Part shown: in pieces, positions 17,715 through 27,792 of the stretch
Position numbering within the stretch: the first letter of the stretch is position 1
Layout: the number at the start of each line of letters is the position of its first letter
Source of the DNA: Tsukamurella sp. PLM1
GTDB lineage: Bacteria > Actinomycetota > Actinomycetes > Mycobacteriales > Mycobacteriaceae
Reading direction: 5' to 3'
NCBI RefSeq assembly: GCF_023168325.1
Contig: NZ_AP025688.1
Location: 4,154,001 to 4,218,000 of the forward strand
DNA length: 64,000 bases
Made by a program: the position numbers and the translations under genes
The notes under the pieces: model-generated
What the model was told of the DNA's origin: nothing
The model's database searches: none
What the model saw: the letters and a program-made list of their open reading frames with translations, nothing else

Positions 17715-19346
17715 ATGACCGTGTACACCAGCAACGCCATCGCGCAGGGCGAAGCGTTCGACACCGATCGTGCGGGCATGCTCTCACGGATCGAGGAGCT
17801 GCGTGCGCTGGAGCGGCGCGCGGTGGACACGTCCAACCGAGCGGCGGCCCGATTCGCCTCGCGCGGCCAGCTCCTTCCCCGCGACCGCCAGGCGCTCCTC
17901 CTGGATCCCGGCGCGCCCTTCCTGGAGCTGCAGTCCCTCGCGGGTTTCGCCATGACGGACAACGGATCCGATCTCGACCGGGAGCAGTCGATACCCGGTG
18001 GCAACCAGATCGTGGGCATCGGCTTCGTCGCGGGGACTCGGTGCGTCGTCGTGATCACCGACTCAGGGATCAACGCCGGCGCCTACAACACCGCAGGTAT
18101 CGGGAAGCTGCTCCGCGCGCAGCGGATCGCACTGGAGAACCGGCTGCCGTTCGTGCATCTCGTCGAGAGTGCCGGTGCCAACATCGCGTCGTACCGCGTG
18201 GACGGCTTCGTCAACGGCGGGGAGATGTTCGCGAACCTCGCGCGCCTGTCGGCGGCGGGCGTGCCGGTCATCACCGTGCTCCATGGCTCCTCCACCGCAG
18301 GGGGCGCCTACATGCCGGGGCTTTCGGACGTGGTCGTGGCGGTGAAGGATCGCGCGAAGGCCTTCCTCGCGGGGCCTCCGCTGCTGAAGGCCGCCACCGG
18401 CGAGATCGCGACCGACGAGGAGCTGGGCGGCGCAACCATGCACGCAGACGTCTCGGGCCTGGTCGAGCACCTGGCGCAAGACGACGCGGACGCGATCCGG
18501 ATCGTTCGGGACGTGATCGCGCGACTGCACTGGTCCGACGCGATCAGCACCGCACCGCGGGACTACACCGAACCGCGGTACCCGGTCGACGAGCTCGCCG
18601 GCATCGTGCCGATCGACTACCGCACGCCGTACGACGTGCGCGAGGTCATCGCCCGCATCGTGGACGGTTCCGAGTTCGTGGAATTCGGTGCCCGCTACGG
18701 CTCGGCCTCGGTATGCGTCGAGGCCGCGGTGCACGGCCACCCGGTGGCGATGATCGGCAACAACGGCCCCATCGACAACGCCGGGGCGACGAAGATCTCC
18801 CACTTCATCCAGCACTGCTGCCACATCGGGACACCGATCATCTTCCTGCAGAACACGACCGGCTACATGGTGGGCACCGAGCATGAACGGGGCGGCATGA
18901 TCAAGAACGGTTCCAAGATGATCCAGGCCGTGGCCACCGCCACCGTCCCGCGGATCACGCTGATGATCGGCGCCAGTTTCGGTGCAGGCAATTTCGGCAT
19001 GTGCGGCCGCGGGTACGCGCCGCGGTTCGTTCTCAGCTGGCCGAACGCCCGGATCGGATTGATGGGGCCGGAGCAGGCCGGGGTGACGATGCGCACAGTC
19101 GCCGAGGCGTCCGCCCGCCGTCGCGGCGTGGAACCGGACGAGGCGGAGATGACCGAACGACACCGCAGCATCGCCGACCTGATCGAGCGGCAGTCCGACG
19201 CCTTCTACACCTCGGGGCGCCTCCTCGACGACGGTGTCATCGATCCCCGAGACACGCGGCGGGCGCTGGCCTTCCTGCTGCAGACGATCCGTGAGGCCGA
19301 GGAGATCGAGTTGCGCCCCATCACCTTCGGCGTGGCACGCCACTGA
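17715..19346 (+). CDS. Acyl-CoA carboxylase carboxyltransferase (beta) subunit, AtuC/LiuB-like
   Basis: 543 residues with both crotonase-fold carboxyltransferase halves. Visible motifs are FVHLVESAGANIASYRVDGF, SSTAGGAYMPGLSDVVVAVK, TPIIFLQNTTGYMVGTEHER, MIGASFGAGNFGMCGRGYAP and LMGPEQAGV. The length and the TGYMVG motif are those of methylcrotonyl-CoA or geranyl-CoA carboxylase beta subunits. It pairs with the biotin carboxylase/carrier subunit at 20204. The ATG follows GAGGAGG. The AtuA gene in the same operon favours an isoprenoid (geranyl-CoA-like) substrate over methylcrotonyl-CoA, but this is inference. Confidence 0.87.
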   Translation: MTVYTSNAIAQGEAFDTDRAGMLSRIEELRALERRAVDTSNRAAARFASRGQLLPRDRQALLLDPGAPFLELQSLAGFAMTDNGSDLDREQSIPGGNQIVGIGFVAGTRCVVVITDSGINAGAYNTAGIGKLLRAQRIALENRLPFVHLVESAGANIASYRVDGFVNGGEMFANLARLSAAGVPVITVLHGSSTAGGAYMPGLSDVVVAVKDRAKAFLAGPPLLKAATGEIATDEELGGATMHADVSGLVEHLAQDDADAIRIVRDVIARLHWSDAISTAPRDYTEPRYPVDELAGIVPIDYRTPYDVREVIARIVDGSEFVEFGARYGSASVCVEAAVHGHPVAMIGNNGPIDNAGATKISHFIQHCCHIGTPIIFLQNTTGYMVGTEHERGGMIKNGSKMIQAVATATVPRITLMIGASFGAGNFGMCGRGYAPRFVLSWPNARIGLMGPEQAGVTMRTVAEASARRRGVEPDEAEMTERHRSIADLIERQSDAFYTSGRLLDDGVIDPRDTRRALAFLLQTIREAEEIELRPITFGVARH

Positions 19347-19368
19347 TCCGGAACGAGACGAGAGAACG

Positions 19369-20207
19369 ATGACCACCACTGCACCTCCCCCGATAACCCC
19401 GCCGCACCGGTCCTGACGGATCTTGCGCGCGGTGTCCTCACGATCACCCTCAATCGGCCGGAACAGCGCAACGCCCTCTCCGATGAGGTTCTGTCCGCGC
19501 TCGACCGGATCACGCAAGCACCTCTCGACGGGGTGCGCGCCGTAGTGATCCGGGGCAACGGCACCGCCTTCTGTGCCGGCGGCGACATCAAACAGTTCGC
19601 TCGGGACCTGCAATCGGCGGATCCAGCGACGATCGCCGCTTACAACAGGCGGTTCGGAACGATCCTGCAACGCCTCACCCGGGCGCCCGTACCGGTGATC
19701 GCCGCGATCCACGGCGCCGCGATGGGCGGCGGGATGGGATTCGCCGCCGCGGCGGACATCACGCTCGCCACCGCAGACACGGCGTTCTCCCTCACCGAGA
19801 CCACTCTCGGTCTCGTCCCGGCACAGATCTGCCCGTTCGTCGTCGATCGGCTCGGTGCCCACACCGCCCGCCGGCTGATGCTCACCGCGGCGCGGTTCCG
19901 CGCACCGGAGGCGTACCGCTTGGGCCTCGTCGACGAGGTCGTGGACGACCTCGATGCAGCCGTCGACACCCTGGTGGACCGGATCAGACGATGTGCGCCC
20001 GGAGCGAACGCCCTCACCAAACGCCTCGTCACCGACTGCACGTCTGTGGACATGACCACCGTTCTCGACGATGCCGCACGACTGTTCGGCAAGGTCATGC
20101 TCAGCGCCGAGGCGCGCACCGGTGTCGATGCCTTCCTCTCCGGCGGCTCGCCCGGCTGGGCCACGGATTCGAGTCGCGCGGCGACGGAGGAGGTGGCACC
20201 CCAATGA
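19369..20207 (+). CDS. Enoyl-CoA hydratase/isomerase (frameshifted near start)
   Basis: ATG 19369 follows GAGACGAGAG. A base is missing among the C runs at 19387-19400. The coherent product then reads LTDLARGVLTITLNRPEQRN and onward; about 279 residues. Crotonase oxyanion-hole motifs are GTAFCAGGDIKQFARDL and IHGAAMGGGMGFAAAADITL. It probably hydrates a carboxylated or unsaturated acyl-CoA made by its neighbours, as AtuE/LiuC do. It overlaps the next gene by ATGA. Confidence 0.83.
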
Positions 20208-22101
20208 GGATCCTGGTCGCCAATCGCGGAGAGATCGCCGTCCGGATCATCGCGGCGGCACACGCGGAGGGACACGACGCCGTTGCCGTGTACTCGGATG
20301 CCGACGTCGACGCGATGCACGTCGGGGCGGCGGACCACGCCGTGCGGCTCGGGGCGGCACCTGTGCGCGAGTCGTACCTGAACGTACCGGCGCTCATCGC
20401 CGCGGCGCAGGCATCGGGGGCCGACGCGGTTCACCCCGGATACGGCTTCCTCGCCGAGAACGCGGATTTCGCGGCGGCCTGCATCGAGGCCGGGCTGACC
20501 TTCATCGGGCCGAGCCCCGAGTCGATCGCCCTGATGGGTGACAAGGCCGCCGCGAAACGCAAGATGGCCGAGCTGGGAGTCCCGATCCTCCCGGGGTACC
20601 AGGGCGAGGACTCGTCCGACGCGACGCTGCTCGCCCGCGCCACCGACATCGGCGTGCCCCTCATGGTCAAAGCCGCCGCGGGCGGTGGCGGCAAGGGGAT
20701 GCGGCTGGTCACCGAACCCGGCGACGTACCCGAGGCCATCGCCGCCGCGCGCCGCGAAGCCCTCGGCGCCTTCGGGTCCGATGCCCTGATCCTCGAACGC
20801 GCCGTGCTCGCTCCACGCCACGTGGAGATCCAGGTCCTGGCGGACCAGTACGGCACCGTCCTCGCCTTCGGCGAACGCGACTGCACCGTTCAGCGCCGGC
20901 ACCAGAAGGTCGTGGAGGAGGCACCGAGCCCAGCACTCACACCGGGCACTCGCTCGCGGATGGCGGCCGCCGCGATCTCCGCAGCAGCCGGGATCGGCTA
21001 CGTCGGCGCGGGCACCGTCGAATTCCTCCTGGACACCGACGGCTCGTTCGCGTTCCTGGAGATGAACACCCGCATCCAGGTCGAACACCCGGTGACCGAA
21101 CTGGTCCACGGCGTCGATCTGGTCTCCTGGCAGCTGCGCATCGCCGAAGGCGACCACCTTCCCACGGCCGAACCGAACGGACCGCGGGGCCACGCGATGG
21201 AAGCCCGCCTGTACGCCGAGGGCGCGGATTTCCTTCCGTCCTCGGGCACGATCGTCGCCTACCAGCCACCGGCCGGAGCCGGGATCCGCGTCGACTCGGG
21301 GATCCGTTCGGGCAATGCGGTTCCGCCGTACTACGACCCGATGCTCGCCAAGGTCGTCGCCTTCGGCGAGGATCGCGAGCAGGCCCGGCGCAGGCTGGTC
21401 CGCGCACTCGAACAGACAGTGGCCCTGGGAGTATCGACCAATCGGTCGTTCCTACTCGCAGTGCTCGCCGACGAGCGCTTCGTCTCGAGCGATTTCAGCA
21501 CCGCGATGCTGGCCGAGGCGCTGCCGGCGCCACCGGTGTTCACCGAACGTCATGTGGCCGCCGCCGCGCTCGCACAGTACCAGCGGTCGCGGGACCGTGC
21601 CTCCGAGCGCTCCCCGGATCTGGCCGGCTGGAGTAGCGCCGGGGTGCTCAGCTCGCGGATGACGTTGTGCGCCGCCGGCACCGAGTTCGACGCCGTCGTC
21701 ATCGACGACGCCGGGGAAATCGGCGTGTGGATCTCGGGCGACCTCGTGCCCGATCCCGCACGGCCGACGGGAATCGCGTTCGACGGCAACCGTGTCCTGC
21801 TCGCGTTCCCCGACCTCGATCTGGAGCTGACGGATACGACGATGGCGCCGCGGATCGACGGTGATGCGGCGCAGGGCTCGGGGCGGCTCGTCTCCCCGTT
21901 CCACGGCACCGTCGCCGGAGTCCTCGTCGCGGTCGGCGATCACGTCCCGGCGGGCACCCCGTCGCCGTGGTGGAGGCGATGAAGATGGAGCACCGGATCA
22001 TCGCGGATGCGAGTGGGACTGTGCGTTTCACAGCAGAACCGGGCGTGCAGGTCACGAGCGGTGATCCCGTCGTCCTGATCGATCCCGAGGAGGCCCAGTG
22101 A
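20204..22101 (+). CDS. Biotin carboxylase/biotin carrier (alpha) subunit, AtuF/LiuD-like (frameshifted near end)
   Basis: ATP-grasp biotin carboxylase (residues about 1-450): ILVANRGEIAVRIIAAAHAE, VHPGYGFLAEN, KAAAGGGGKGMRLV, GERDCTVQRRHQKVVEEAPS and EMNTRIQVEHPVTE. A linker domain follows. The biotinyl-lysine motif VEAMKMEHRI is only read after restoring one C in the run at 21957-21960. The stop is then TGA 22099-22101, about 632 residues. It carboxylates its own biotin for the beta subunit at 17715. It overlaps AtuA by four bases. Confidence 0.88.
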
Positions 22102-23856
22102 CAACCGGAAGAAGGACCGTCATCATCGGTGGCGCAGCGGGAATGTGGGGGGACTCCGTTCTCGCCACGCCCCAGATGCTGGCGGACGGCCGATGTGACT
22201 ACCTCATCTACGAGGGGCTCGCCGAGATCACGATGGCGATCCTCACCAAGGCGCGGGCCCGTGACGAGAACCAGGGCTACGCACGCGATCTCATCGACAC
22301 GATCGCGGACAACCTGCGGGCGTTCTCGGACACCGGCACGAAGGTGGTCACCAACGCCGGTGGGGTGAACCCGCACGCGGCCGCAGCGGTCCTACGCGCG
22401 GCCGCAGCGCGGGCCGGTGTGCGCTGCTCGATCGGCGTCGTGACGGGGGACGATGTGCTGCGCACCGACCTGGGCGGGGGCACCGGCTGGAATCCGACGC
22501 GATCAGCGCGAACGCCTATCTCGGTGCTCGCCCGATCGCCGCCGCGCTGGACGCGGGTGCGGACATCGTGCTCACCGGCCGCGTGGTCGACAGCGCACTG
22601 ACCCTGGGCCCGCTGATGCATGAGTTCGGTTGGTCTCCAGATCAATTCGATCTTCTCTCTGCGGGATCACTCGCCGGCCACCTCCTCGAATGCGGGCCCC
22701 AATCGACCGGCGGCCTGCTCACCGACTGGACCGCCACGGCCAGCTGGGCCGATCCGGGCTTCCCGCTTGCGATCATGCAGGCCGACGGCACCTTCGAGAT
22801 CACCTGCGCCACGGGCACCGACGCTCTGGTCGACCACCGCTCCGTCGCGGAGCAGGTGCTCTACGAGATCGGTGACCCCACGGCGTACCTCCTCCCCGAC
22901 GTCACGTGCGACTGGTCCGGGGTGGAGCTCGAAGAGACGGGCCCGAACAGGGTCCTCGTCCGCGGAGCGCGAGGGCGTGCCCCAGTCCCCACTCTGAAGG
23001 CGTGCGCACAGATCCCGGACGGCTTCCGGGTCGCCGTCCAGTACTTCGTCGGCGGTCGCGACGCCGTCGCGAAAGCCCAACGTACTGCTGACGACATCGT
23101 CACGCGGTGGCGACACCTCCTCGCCGCGCGTGGATACGGCGATTTCCGTGCCGTCACCGCGTACGCGGTGGGAAGCGAGCAGGCGTACGGCGCGCACGCC
23201 CGCGCCACGCCCAGTCGCGAGTCCCTCGTGTGGGTGAGCGCGCACCACGACGACGCCGCCGCGCTGCGGCTCGCTGTCCGCGAGTTCCCCTCCATCGGCC
23301 TGGCGGGAGCGCCCGGGACCGGGGCGCTGCCAGCGCCGGCCTACCGAAACCGTCACCAGTACTTCGGATCCAGGAGATTCCGGTACCGCGGGAACTCGTT
23401 CCCGCGTCCGTCGAGGTCGACGGTGCCCCAGTCCCGTTCACCGACGTCTCACCGGCCGACTGCGCGCCCGTCGCCGCACGCGGTCCCGATCTCCCCAGCG
23501 CAGGTCACGTACCCGCTGGGGGACGCACCGTCCCCCTGATCGACATCGCCTACGGGCGCAGCGGCGACAAGGGGTCCAGCTCGAACATCGGCATCATCGC
23601 ACGCGACCCGCGATGGGTGCCGCTGATCGCCGATCAGCTGACGGCGCCCGCTGTTCAAGCCTGGCTCGAGCACCTCGGCGCGACCACGGTCGAGCGTTTC
23701 GCCCTCCCCGGCCTGCATGCCGTCAACTTCCTGCTGACCGGCGGCCTGGGCACCTCGGGCGCGGCGTCCACCCGGATCGATCCGCAGGGTAAGGCGCTCG
23801 CCCAGCAACTCCTCGAATTCCCCATCACCATTCCCCGAACCGAAGGACGACGATGA
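22098..23856 (+). CDS. atuA: AtuA family protein (DUF1446, acyclic terpene utilisation) (two frameshifts)
   Basis: The GTG start overlaps the previous stop. The N-terminus RRTVIIGGAAGMWGDSVLAT with CDYLIYEGLAEITMAILTKA and TNAGGVNPHAAA matches AtuA. The frame breaks at 22475-22489 (before LESDAISANAYLGARPIAAA) and again at about 23300-23345 (before PKPSPVLRIQEIPVPRELVP). The C-terminal domain contains AYGRSGDKGSSSNIGIIARD, a separate small protein in some genomes but fused here. Two missing bases restore about 586 residues. AtuA is required for citronellol/geraniol catabolism in Pseudomonas; its exact reaction is unsettled. Confidence 0.82.
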
Positions 23857-24998
23857 TGTTCACCGGCGAGCACGACCAGTTCCGCCTGTCCGTGCGGCGT
23901 TTCATCGACGAGAAGATCAACCCGCACGTCGACGAATGGGAGCGGGACAAGCGCATGCCCCTCCACGAGATCATCAAGGATTTCGCGAAACTCGGCGCTG
24001 TCGGCCTCGAGTACGAGCCCGAGTACAACGGTCAGGGCGCTGACCACCTGTTCACGCTCGTTCTCGCGGAGGAACTGGGACGCGTGGACAACGGCGCCTT
24101 CCCGATGGCGTTCGGCGTGCACGTGTCGATGGCGACTCCGTCGCTCGCCGCCCACGGCTCCGACGAACTGAAGGCGCGCTACCTGGCGCCGGCCATGGCG
24201 GGGGACATGGTGGCCGGGGTCGCGGTCACCGAGCCCGATACCGGATCCGACGTGGCCGGCGTGAAGACGTCGGCGCGCCGCGACGGGGACGACTGGATCA
24301 TCGACGGCGCGAAGATGTTCATCACCAATGCGCTGCAGGCCGATTGGCTGTGCATGCTGGTCCGGACGTCCGATGAGGGCGGCTATGCGGGCATGAGCCA
24401 GATCATCGTGCCCACCGACACCCCCGGCTTCACGGTCCGCCCGCTCGAGAAGCTCGGCATGCACGCCTCCGATACCGGGGTCATCACGCTGGAGGGTGTG
24501 CGGGTACCCGTCCGCAACACGATCGGCGAGACCGGGCGCGGTTTCCAACAGCAGATGTCGCAGTTCGTGATGGAGCGCATGTTCGGCTCGTACAACATCC
24601 CGATCGCGGCGCAGCGCGCGCTCGACAGGACCCGCGACTACGCGCGGGGCCGCCGCATGTTCGGGCACGCGCAGTCCGCGAATCAGTACCTCGCCTACCG
24701 CTACGCCGAGTACGCCGCGCAGACGGACATGCTCAAGACCTACAACCGGGACGTCGCGGCCCGCCACGTCGCGGGCGAGAACGTGACCCGCCCCGCGACC
24801 ATCGCCAAACTGACCGCGGGCCGCCTGATTCGTGAGGTCGCCGACTGGTGCCTCCAGGTCCACGGTGGCATGGGCTACATGGAGGAGACCTGGACGTCGC
24901 GATTCCTCCGGGACCAGCGTCTGCTCTCGATCGGCGCCGGGGCCGACGAGGTCATGCTGCGGGTCCTCAGCCAGATGGACGGATTCGTCGATGTCTAG
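23853..24998 (+). CDS. Acyl-CoA dehydrogenase
   Basis: 381 residues, full-length FAD enzyme. Family blocks are VAVTEPDTGSDVAGVKTSAR (FAD/substrate loop), WIIDGAKMFITN, RRMFGHAQSANQYLAYRYAE, CLQVHGGMGYMEETWTSRFL and RLLSIGAGADEVMLRVLSQM. It oxidises an acyl-CoA to the enoyl-CoA, passing electrons to ETF. In the operon context it would act on a branched acyl-CoA such as a citronellyl-CoA-like intermediate (compare AtuD). The ATG overlaps the AtuA stop and its TAG overlaps the SDR start. Confidence 0.92.
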   Translation: MMFTGEHDQFRLSVRRFIDEKINPHVDEWERDKRMPLHEIIKDFAKLGAVGLEYEPEYNGQGADHLFTLVLAEELGRVDNGAFPMAFGVHVSMATPSLAAHGSDELKARYLAPAMAGDMVAGVAVTEPDTGSDVAGVKTSARRDGDDWIIDGAKMFITNALQADWLCMLVRTSDEGGYAGMSQIIVPTDTPGFTVRPLEKLGMHASDTGVITLEGVRVPVRNTIGETGRGFQQQMSQFVMERMFGSYNIPIAAQRALDRTRDYARGRRMFGHAQSANQYLAYRYAEYAAQTDMLKTYNRDVAARHVAGENVTRPATIAKLTAGRLIREVADWCLQVHGGMGYMEETWTSRFLRDQRLLSIGAGADEVMLRVLSQMDGFVDV

Positions 24999-25823
24999 CA
25001 TCTTCGCACCCGATCTCCTGGCCGATCGGGTGTGCATCGTATCCGGCGCCGGAACCGGCCTCGGCCGTGCCGCGGCGAGCGAGCTCGCCGGCCTGGGCGC
25101 CACCGTCGTGTTGTGTGGACGGCGGCGGGACCGCCTTGAGGACACCGCCGCCCGGATCGGCGCCCGCGCGTCCGTGCACCCGCTCGACATCCGCGACGAG
25201 GACGCCGTCGACGCTCTGATGGACGAGGTGGTCGAACGGTTCGGCCGGATCGACGTGCTCGTCAACAACGCCGGCGGACAGTTCATGGCCCCCGCGGAGG
25301 AGGTGTCCCCCAAAGGGTTCCGCACCGTCGTCGAGCTCAACGCCCAGGGAACCTGGCAGATGACCCGGGCCGCCGCACTCAAGTCGATGATCCCGAACCG
25401 GAGCGGACGTGTGATCAACGTCACGCTGTCGCCGCACAACGGCTTCCCCGGTCTGTTCCACGCGGCGCGGCGCGCGCGGCTGTCGAGAACATGACTCGTG
25501 GGCTGGGCGTCGAGTGGGCGCGGTACAACATCCAGGTGGCCGCGATCGCCGCGGGCCACTTCGACACCGACGTGCTCCACGACAAGTACCCGGAGGTCGT
25601 GGGACGCACCGCGCAGACCTGGATGCCCGCGCAACGCCTCGGACGCGCCGAGGAGTTCGGATGGATGGTCGCCTACCTGGCATCGCCCGCCGGTGCCTAC
25701 ATCACCGGCACGGTCATCACCGTCGACGGTGCCCGCGACAACTGGTACGGCCCCTGGCCGCAGGGCCAGTACGCGGACGCGGAAGTCTCGCCGACGGAGA
25801 GCCGCGATCGGGGCTGGCGATGA
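24991..25823 (+). CDS. Short-chain dehydrogenase/reductase (frameshifted)
   Basis: Classical SDR: cofactor motif VSGAGTGLGRAAASELAGLG, LVNNAGGQFMAPAEE and a late DTDVLHDKYPEVVG loop. One G is missing near 25461-25470, so the frame passes from NGFPGLFH to ARAAVENMTRGLGVEWARYN. The usual YxxxK is replaced around this site (HAGAARAAVENMTR), as in 2,4-dienoyl-CoA reductase-like SDRs that lack the tyrosine. About 277 residues. It likely reduces a dienoyl- or keto-acyl-CoA of the pathway (compare AtuB/AtuG). Overlaps the CoA-transferase by ATGA. Confidence 0.78.
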
Positions 25824-26947
25824 CGAACTGTCAATCTCACGGAGGTCCGCTGACCGGGCTCCGGGTGGTCGAGTTCGCCGGACTCGGGCCCGTGCCCCAC
25901 GGCGCGATGATCCTCGCCGACCTGGGCGCGGACGTCGTGCTCGTAGTTCCCCACAGCAGCCGGGCGCTGGACCTCGCGGGCGGACGGCCCGACCACGTGC
26001 TGCGCAACCGCAGCGTCGTTCGTGCGGACCTGAAGGCTCCTCGAGACCTCGCCGCTGTGCGCGAGCTCCTCGCACAGGCCGACGTGGCCGTCGAGGGGAT
26101 GCGACCCGGAACGATGGAGCGTCTCGGCCTCGGACCGGACGAGTGCTGCGCCGAGAACATCCGGCTGGTGTACGCCCGCATGACAGGTTGGGGCCAGGAA
26201 GGAGCCCTCGCCGCGCGGGCCGGGCACGACATCAACTACATCGGGATCACCGGGGCACTCGCAGCGATCGGAACGCCGGCGCAGCCCCCGACCGTGCCCC
26301 TCAACCTGGTCGGCGACTACGGCGGCGGTTCGATGCTGATGGTCATCGGCGTGCTCGCTGCGCTCCACGAGCGGGAGACCTCGGGGCGCGGCCAGGTGAT
26401 CGACGTCGCCATGGTCGACGGCGCTGCACTGCTCACCCAGTTGATGTGGGCGATGCGGGGCTACGGCGAATGGAGCGCCGGGCGCGGAACGAACCTCATC
26501 GACGGCGGCGCCCCGTTCTACAGCACGTACCGATGCGCCGACGGCGGATACGTCGCGGTCGGTGCACTCGAACCGCAGTTCTACCGGGCTCTGCTCGCCG
26601 GGCTCGAGCTCGATGAGTCCGACGTACCCGATCGGGACGACCGCGCGCAGTGGCCGGCGCTGCGCGAGTGTTTCGCTCGGGAGTTCTCTCGACGGCCGCG
26701 CGCGGAGTGGGAGGCGAGGTTCGCGGGCACGGACGCGTGCGTGACTCCGGTTCTCGACTTCGAGGAGGTCGCCGGAGATTCGTACCTCCGGGACCGTGGC
26801 ACCATCATCGACGTCGCCGGGGTCACCCAGGCCGCGCCTGCGCCCCGCTTCTCCCGCACCCCCACGTCGGATCCCCGTGCCCCGGGCATCGAATCAGATG
26901 CCGCGGAGGTCCTCGCCCGATGGACTCGGCCGGGTCACTCCGAGTAG
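25820..26947 (+). CDS. CaiB/BaiF enzyme of alpha-methylacyl-CoA racemase type
   Basis: 375 residues. AMACR/MCR catalytic blocks are visible: AGHDINYIGITGALAAIG (His and Asp-bearing region), NLVGDYGGGSMLMVIG (catalytic Asp), GGAPFYSTYRCADGGYVAVG and ALEPQFY (conserved Glu). These favour racemisation of a 2-methylacyl-CoA over CoA transfer. The reaction is needed when isoprenoid chains with 2R-methyl branches enter beta-oxidation, which fits the AtuA-bearing operon. Last gene of the operon; the element boundary begins 21 nt downstream. Confidence 0.85.
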   Translation: MTNCQSHGGPLTGLRVVEFAGLGPVPHGAMILADLGADVVLVVPHSSRALDLAGGRPDHVLRNRSVVRADLKAPRDLAAVRELLAQADVAVEGMRPGTMERLGLGPDECCAENIRLVYARMTGWGQEGALAARAGHDINYIGITGALAAIGTPAQPPTVPLNLVGDYGGGSMLMVIGVLAALHERETSGRGQVIDVAMVDGAALLTQLMWAMRGYGEWSAGRGTNLIDGGAPFYSTYRCADGGYVAVGALEPQFYRALLAGLELDESDVPDRDDRAQWPALRECFAREFSRRPRAEWEARFAGTDACVTPVLDFEEVAGDSYLRDRGTIIDVAGVTQAAPAPRFSRTPTSDPRAPGIESDAAEVLARWTRPGHSE

Positions 26948-26967
26948 ACGCCACGCGACAGTGGCTG

Positions 26968-27076
26968 ACTGTGTCAGATTTCAGGGGTTCCGGCGCCATC
27001 GATGGCTCCGGAACTCCCTCTGAGCTGCGGAAGTGGAGGGATTTGAACCCCCGGTGGTTTCACCCACGCTCGCTTT
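26968..27076. repeat. Left attachment repeat with displaced tRNA-Ser 3' fragment
   Basis: Positions 27025-27076 copy the acceptor, T-arm, variable arm and anticodon 3' strand of tRNA-Ser(TGA) without its 5' half. The preceding 57 bp match 34055-34110 less well (about 75-85%). This is what integration into a tRNA 3' end leaves behind. Confidence 0.8.
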
Positions 27077-27176
27077 GAAGTCACCGCTAACTGGGTAAAC
27101 CTGATCGTAGCTGATCTCACCGACGTGTCCTGACGTGCACTTCGGAGCACACGCCCACGTTCCCACAGGACCGGAT

Positions 27177-27200
27177 AGTGGCAGAACTGTGGCAGGTTTC
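27177..27200 (+). repeat. Arm-type repeat near element ends (three copies)
   Basis: AGTGGCAGAACTGTGGCAG (extended by GTTTC) at 27177-27200 recurs with few changes at 26960-26982 and 34047-34069, all in the same orientation. Copies near both ends of an integrated element are typical of integrase or excisionase arm-binding sites. The rest of 27077-27339 shows no gene. Confidence 0.5.
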
Positions 27201-27339
27201 GAGCGCGATCCCAGGCCGAACAGCGGGGTGCTCCTGTGGCTGAACGTGCTCCCGATCGTCGCACAGTGCACCGCGACACGCCGAAGGCTCCTCAGCCGTC
27301 TCAGTGGAACATGTCCCACGCTCAAGAGACGATCGGCGC

Positions 27340-27533
27340 ATGACCGAGAACACCGCAACGTCGACCTTGCTGACTATGGAGGAGGCCGCGGAGCATCTCC
27401 GGGTCTCGCGTGAATACCTGTACCGCATGCGGAAGAACGGTCAGCTGACGGTATGAAGTTCGGCCGGCGCACGCTGGTCGAAGCCACCGAACTCGACCGG
27501 TTGATCGCCGCCGCACGGACTACGGGTGCCTGA
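27340..27533 (+). CDS. Excisionase / MerR-like HTH protein (frameshifted)
   Basis: ATG 27340 gives MTENTATSTLLTMEEAAEHL, then RVSREYLYRMRKNGQL. After one missing base at 27447-27453 it continues MKFGRRTLVEATELDRLIAA to TGA 27531-27533, about 64 residues. This is the winged-helix 'helix-turn-helix domain, excisionase family' pattern (T-x-E-E-A-A-E-x-L-x-V-S, then KFGRR). It lies just inside the left repeat, so in a circular form it would be next to the integrase across the att site. The following 260 bp (27534-27792) hold only the PPOX promoter. Confidence 0.72.
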
Positions 27534-27695
27534 CCATGGCCGAGCCCTCCTGCAACGTTTTCTGGCCCGTGCCGTGTGGCCGTTGCCGGTCGCGAGCGGC
27601 GGTACCGTCTCGCCGGTATCGCGATCGAGAGCAACGCACCACTAACCCCAGTGCGTGCTCAACGAGCACCGTCCACTGGAGTGCCCCGTCAGGTC

Positions 27696-27709
27696 GGGAC
27701 GTGCGACCC
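27696..27709. promoter_or_regulatory. DevR/DosR-type box upstream of PPOX gene
   Basis: GGGAC-GTGC-GACCC matches the GGGAC-N4-GTCCC core of the mycobacterial DosR motif at 9 of 10 positions. It sits 84 nt before the PPOX ATG. Confidence 0.55.
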
Positions 27710-27792
27710 GACGAAGGTCCCTAGCGGCCGCCGTCGGACGGGGTGAGAGTGGGCGGCGGGCATCTTCCCACCCCAGACCCCAGGAGCGCGCC

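Noticed and set aside
18063..20204. 713-codon minus-strand frame opposite the carboxylase and hydratase
   Set aside because: Antisense shadow of identified enzymes; no start context or motif.
17715..22101. Propionyl-/acetyl-CoA carboxylase (AccA3/AccD5-type) of lipid synthesis
   Set aside because: The TGYMVG beta-subunit type, linked alpha subunit with C-terminal biotin domain and AtuA context fit catabolic MCC/geranyl-CoA carboxylases better.
27536..27724. Possible 62-residue gene after the excisionase
   Set aside because: No homology-like pattern; it covers the DevR-type box and promoter of the PPOX gene.
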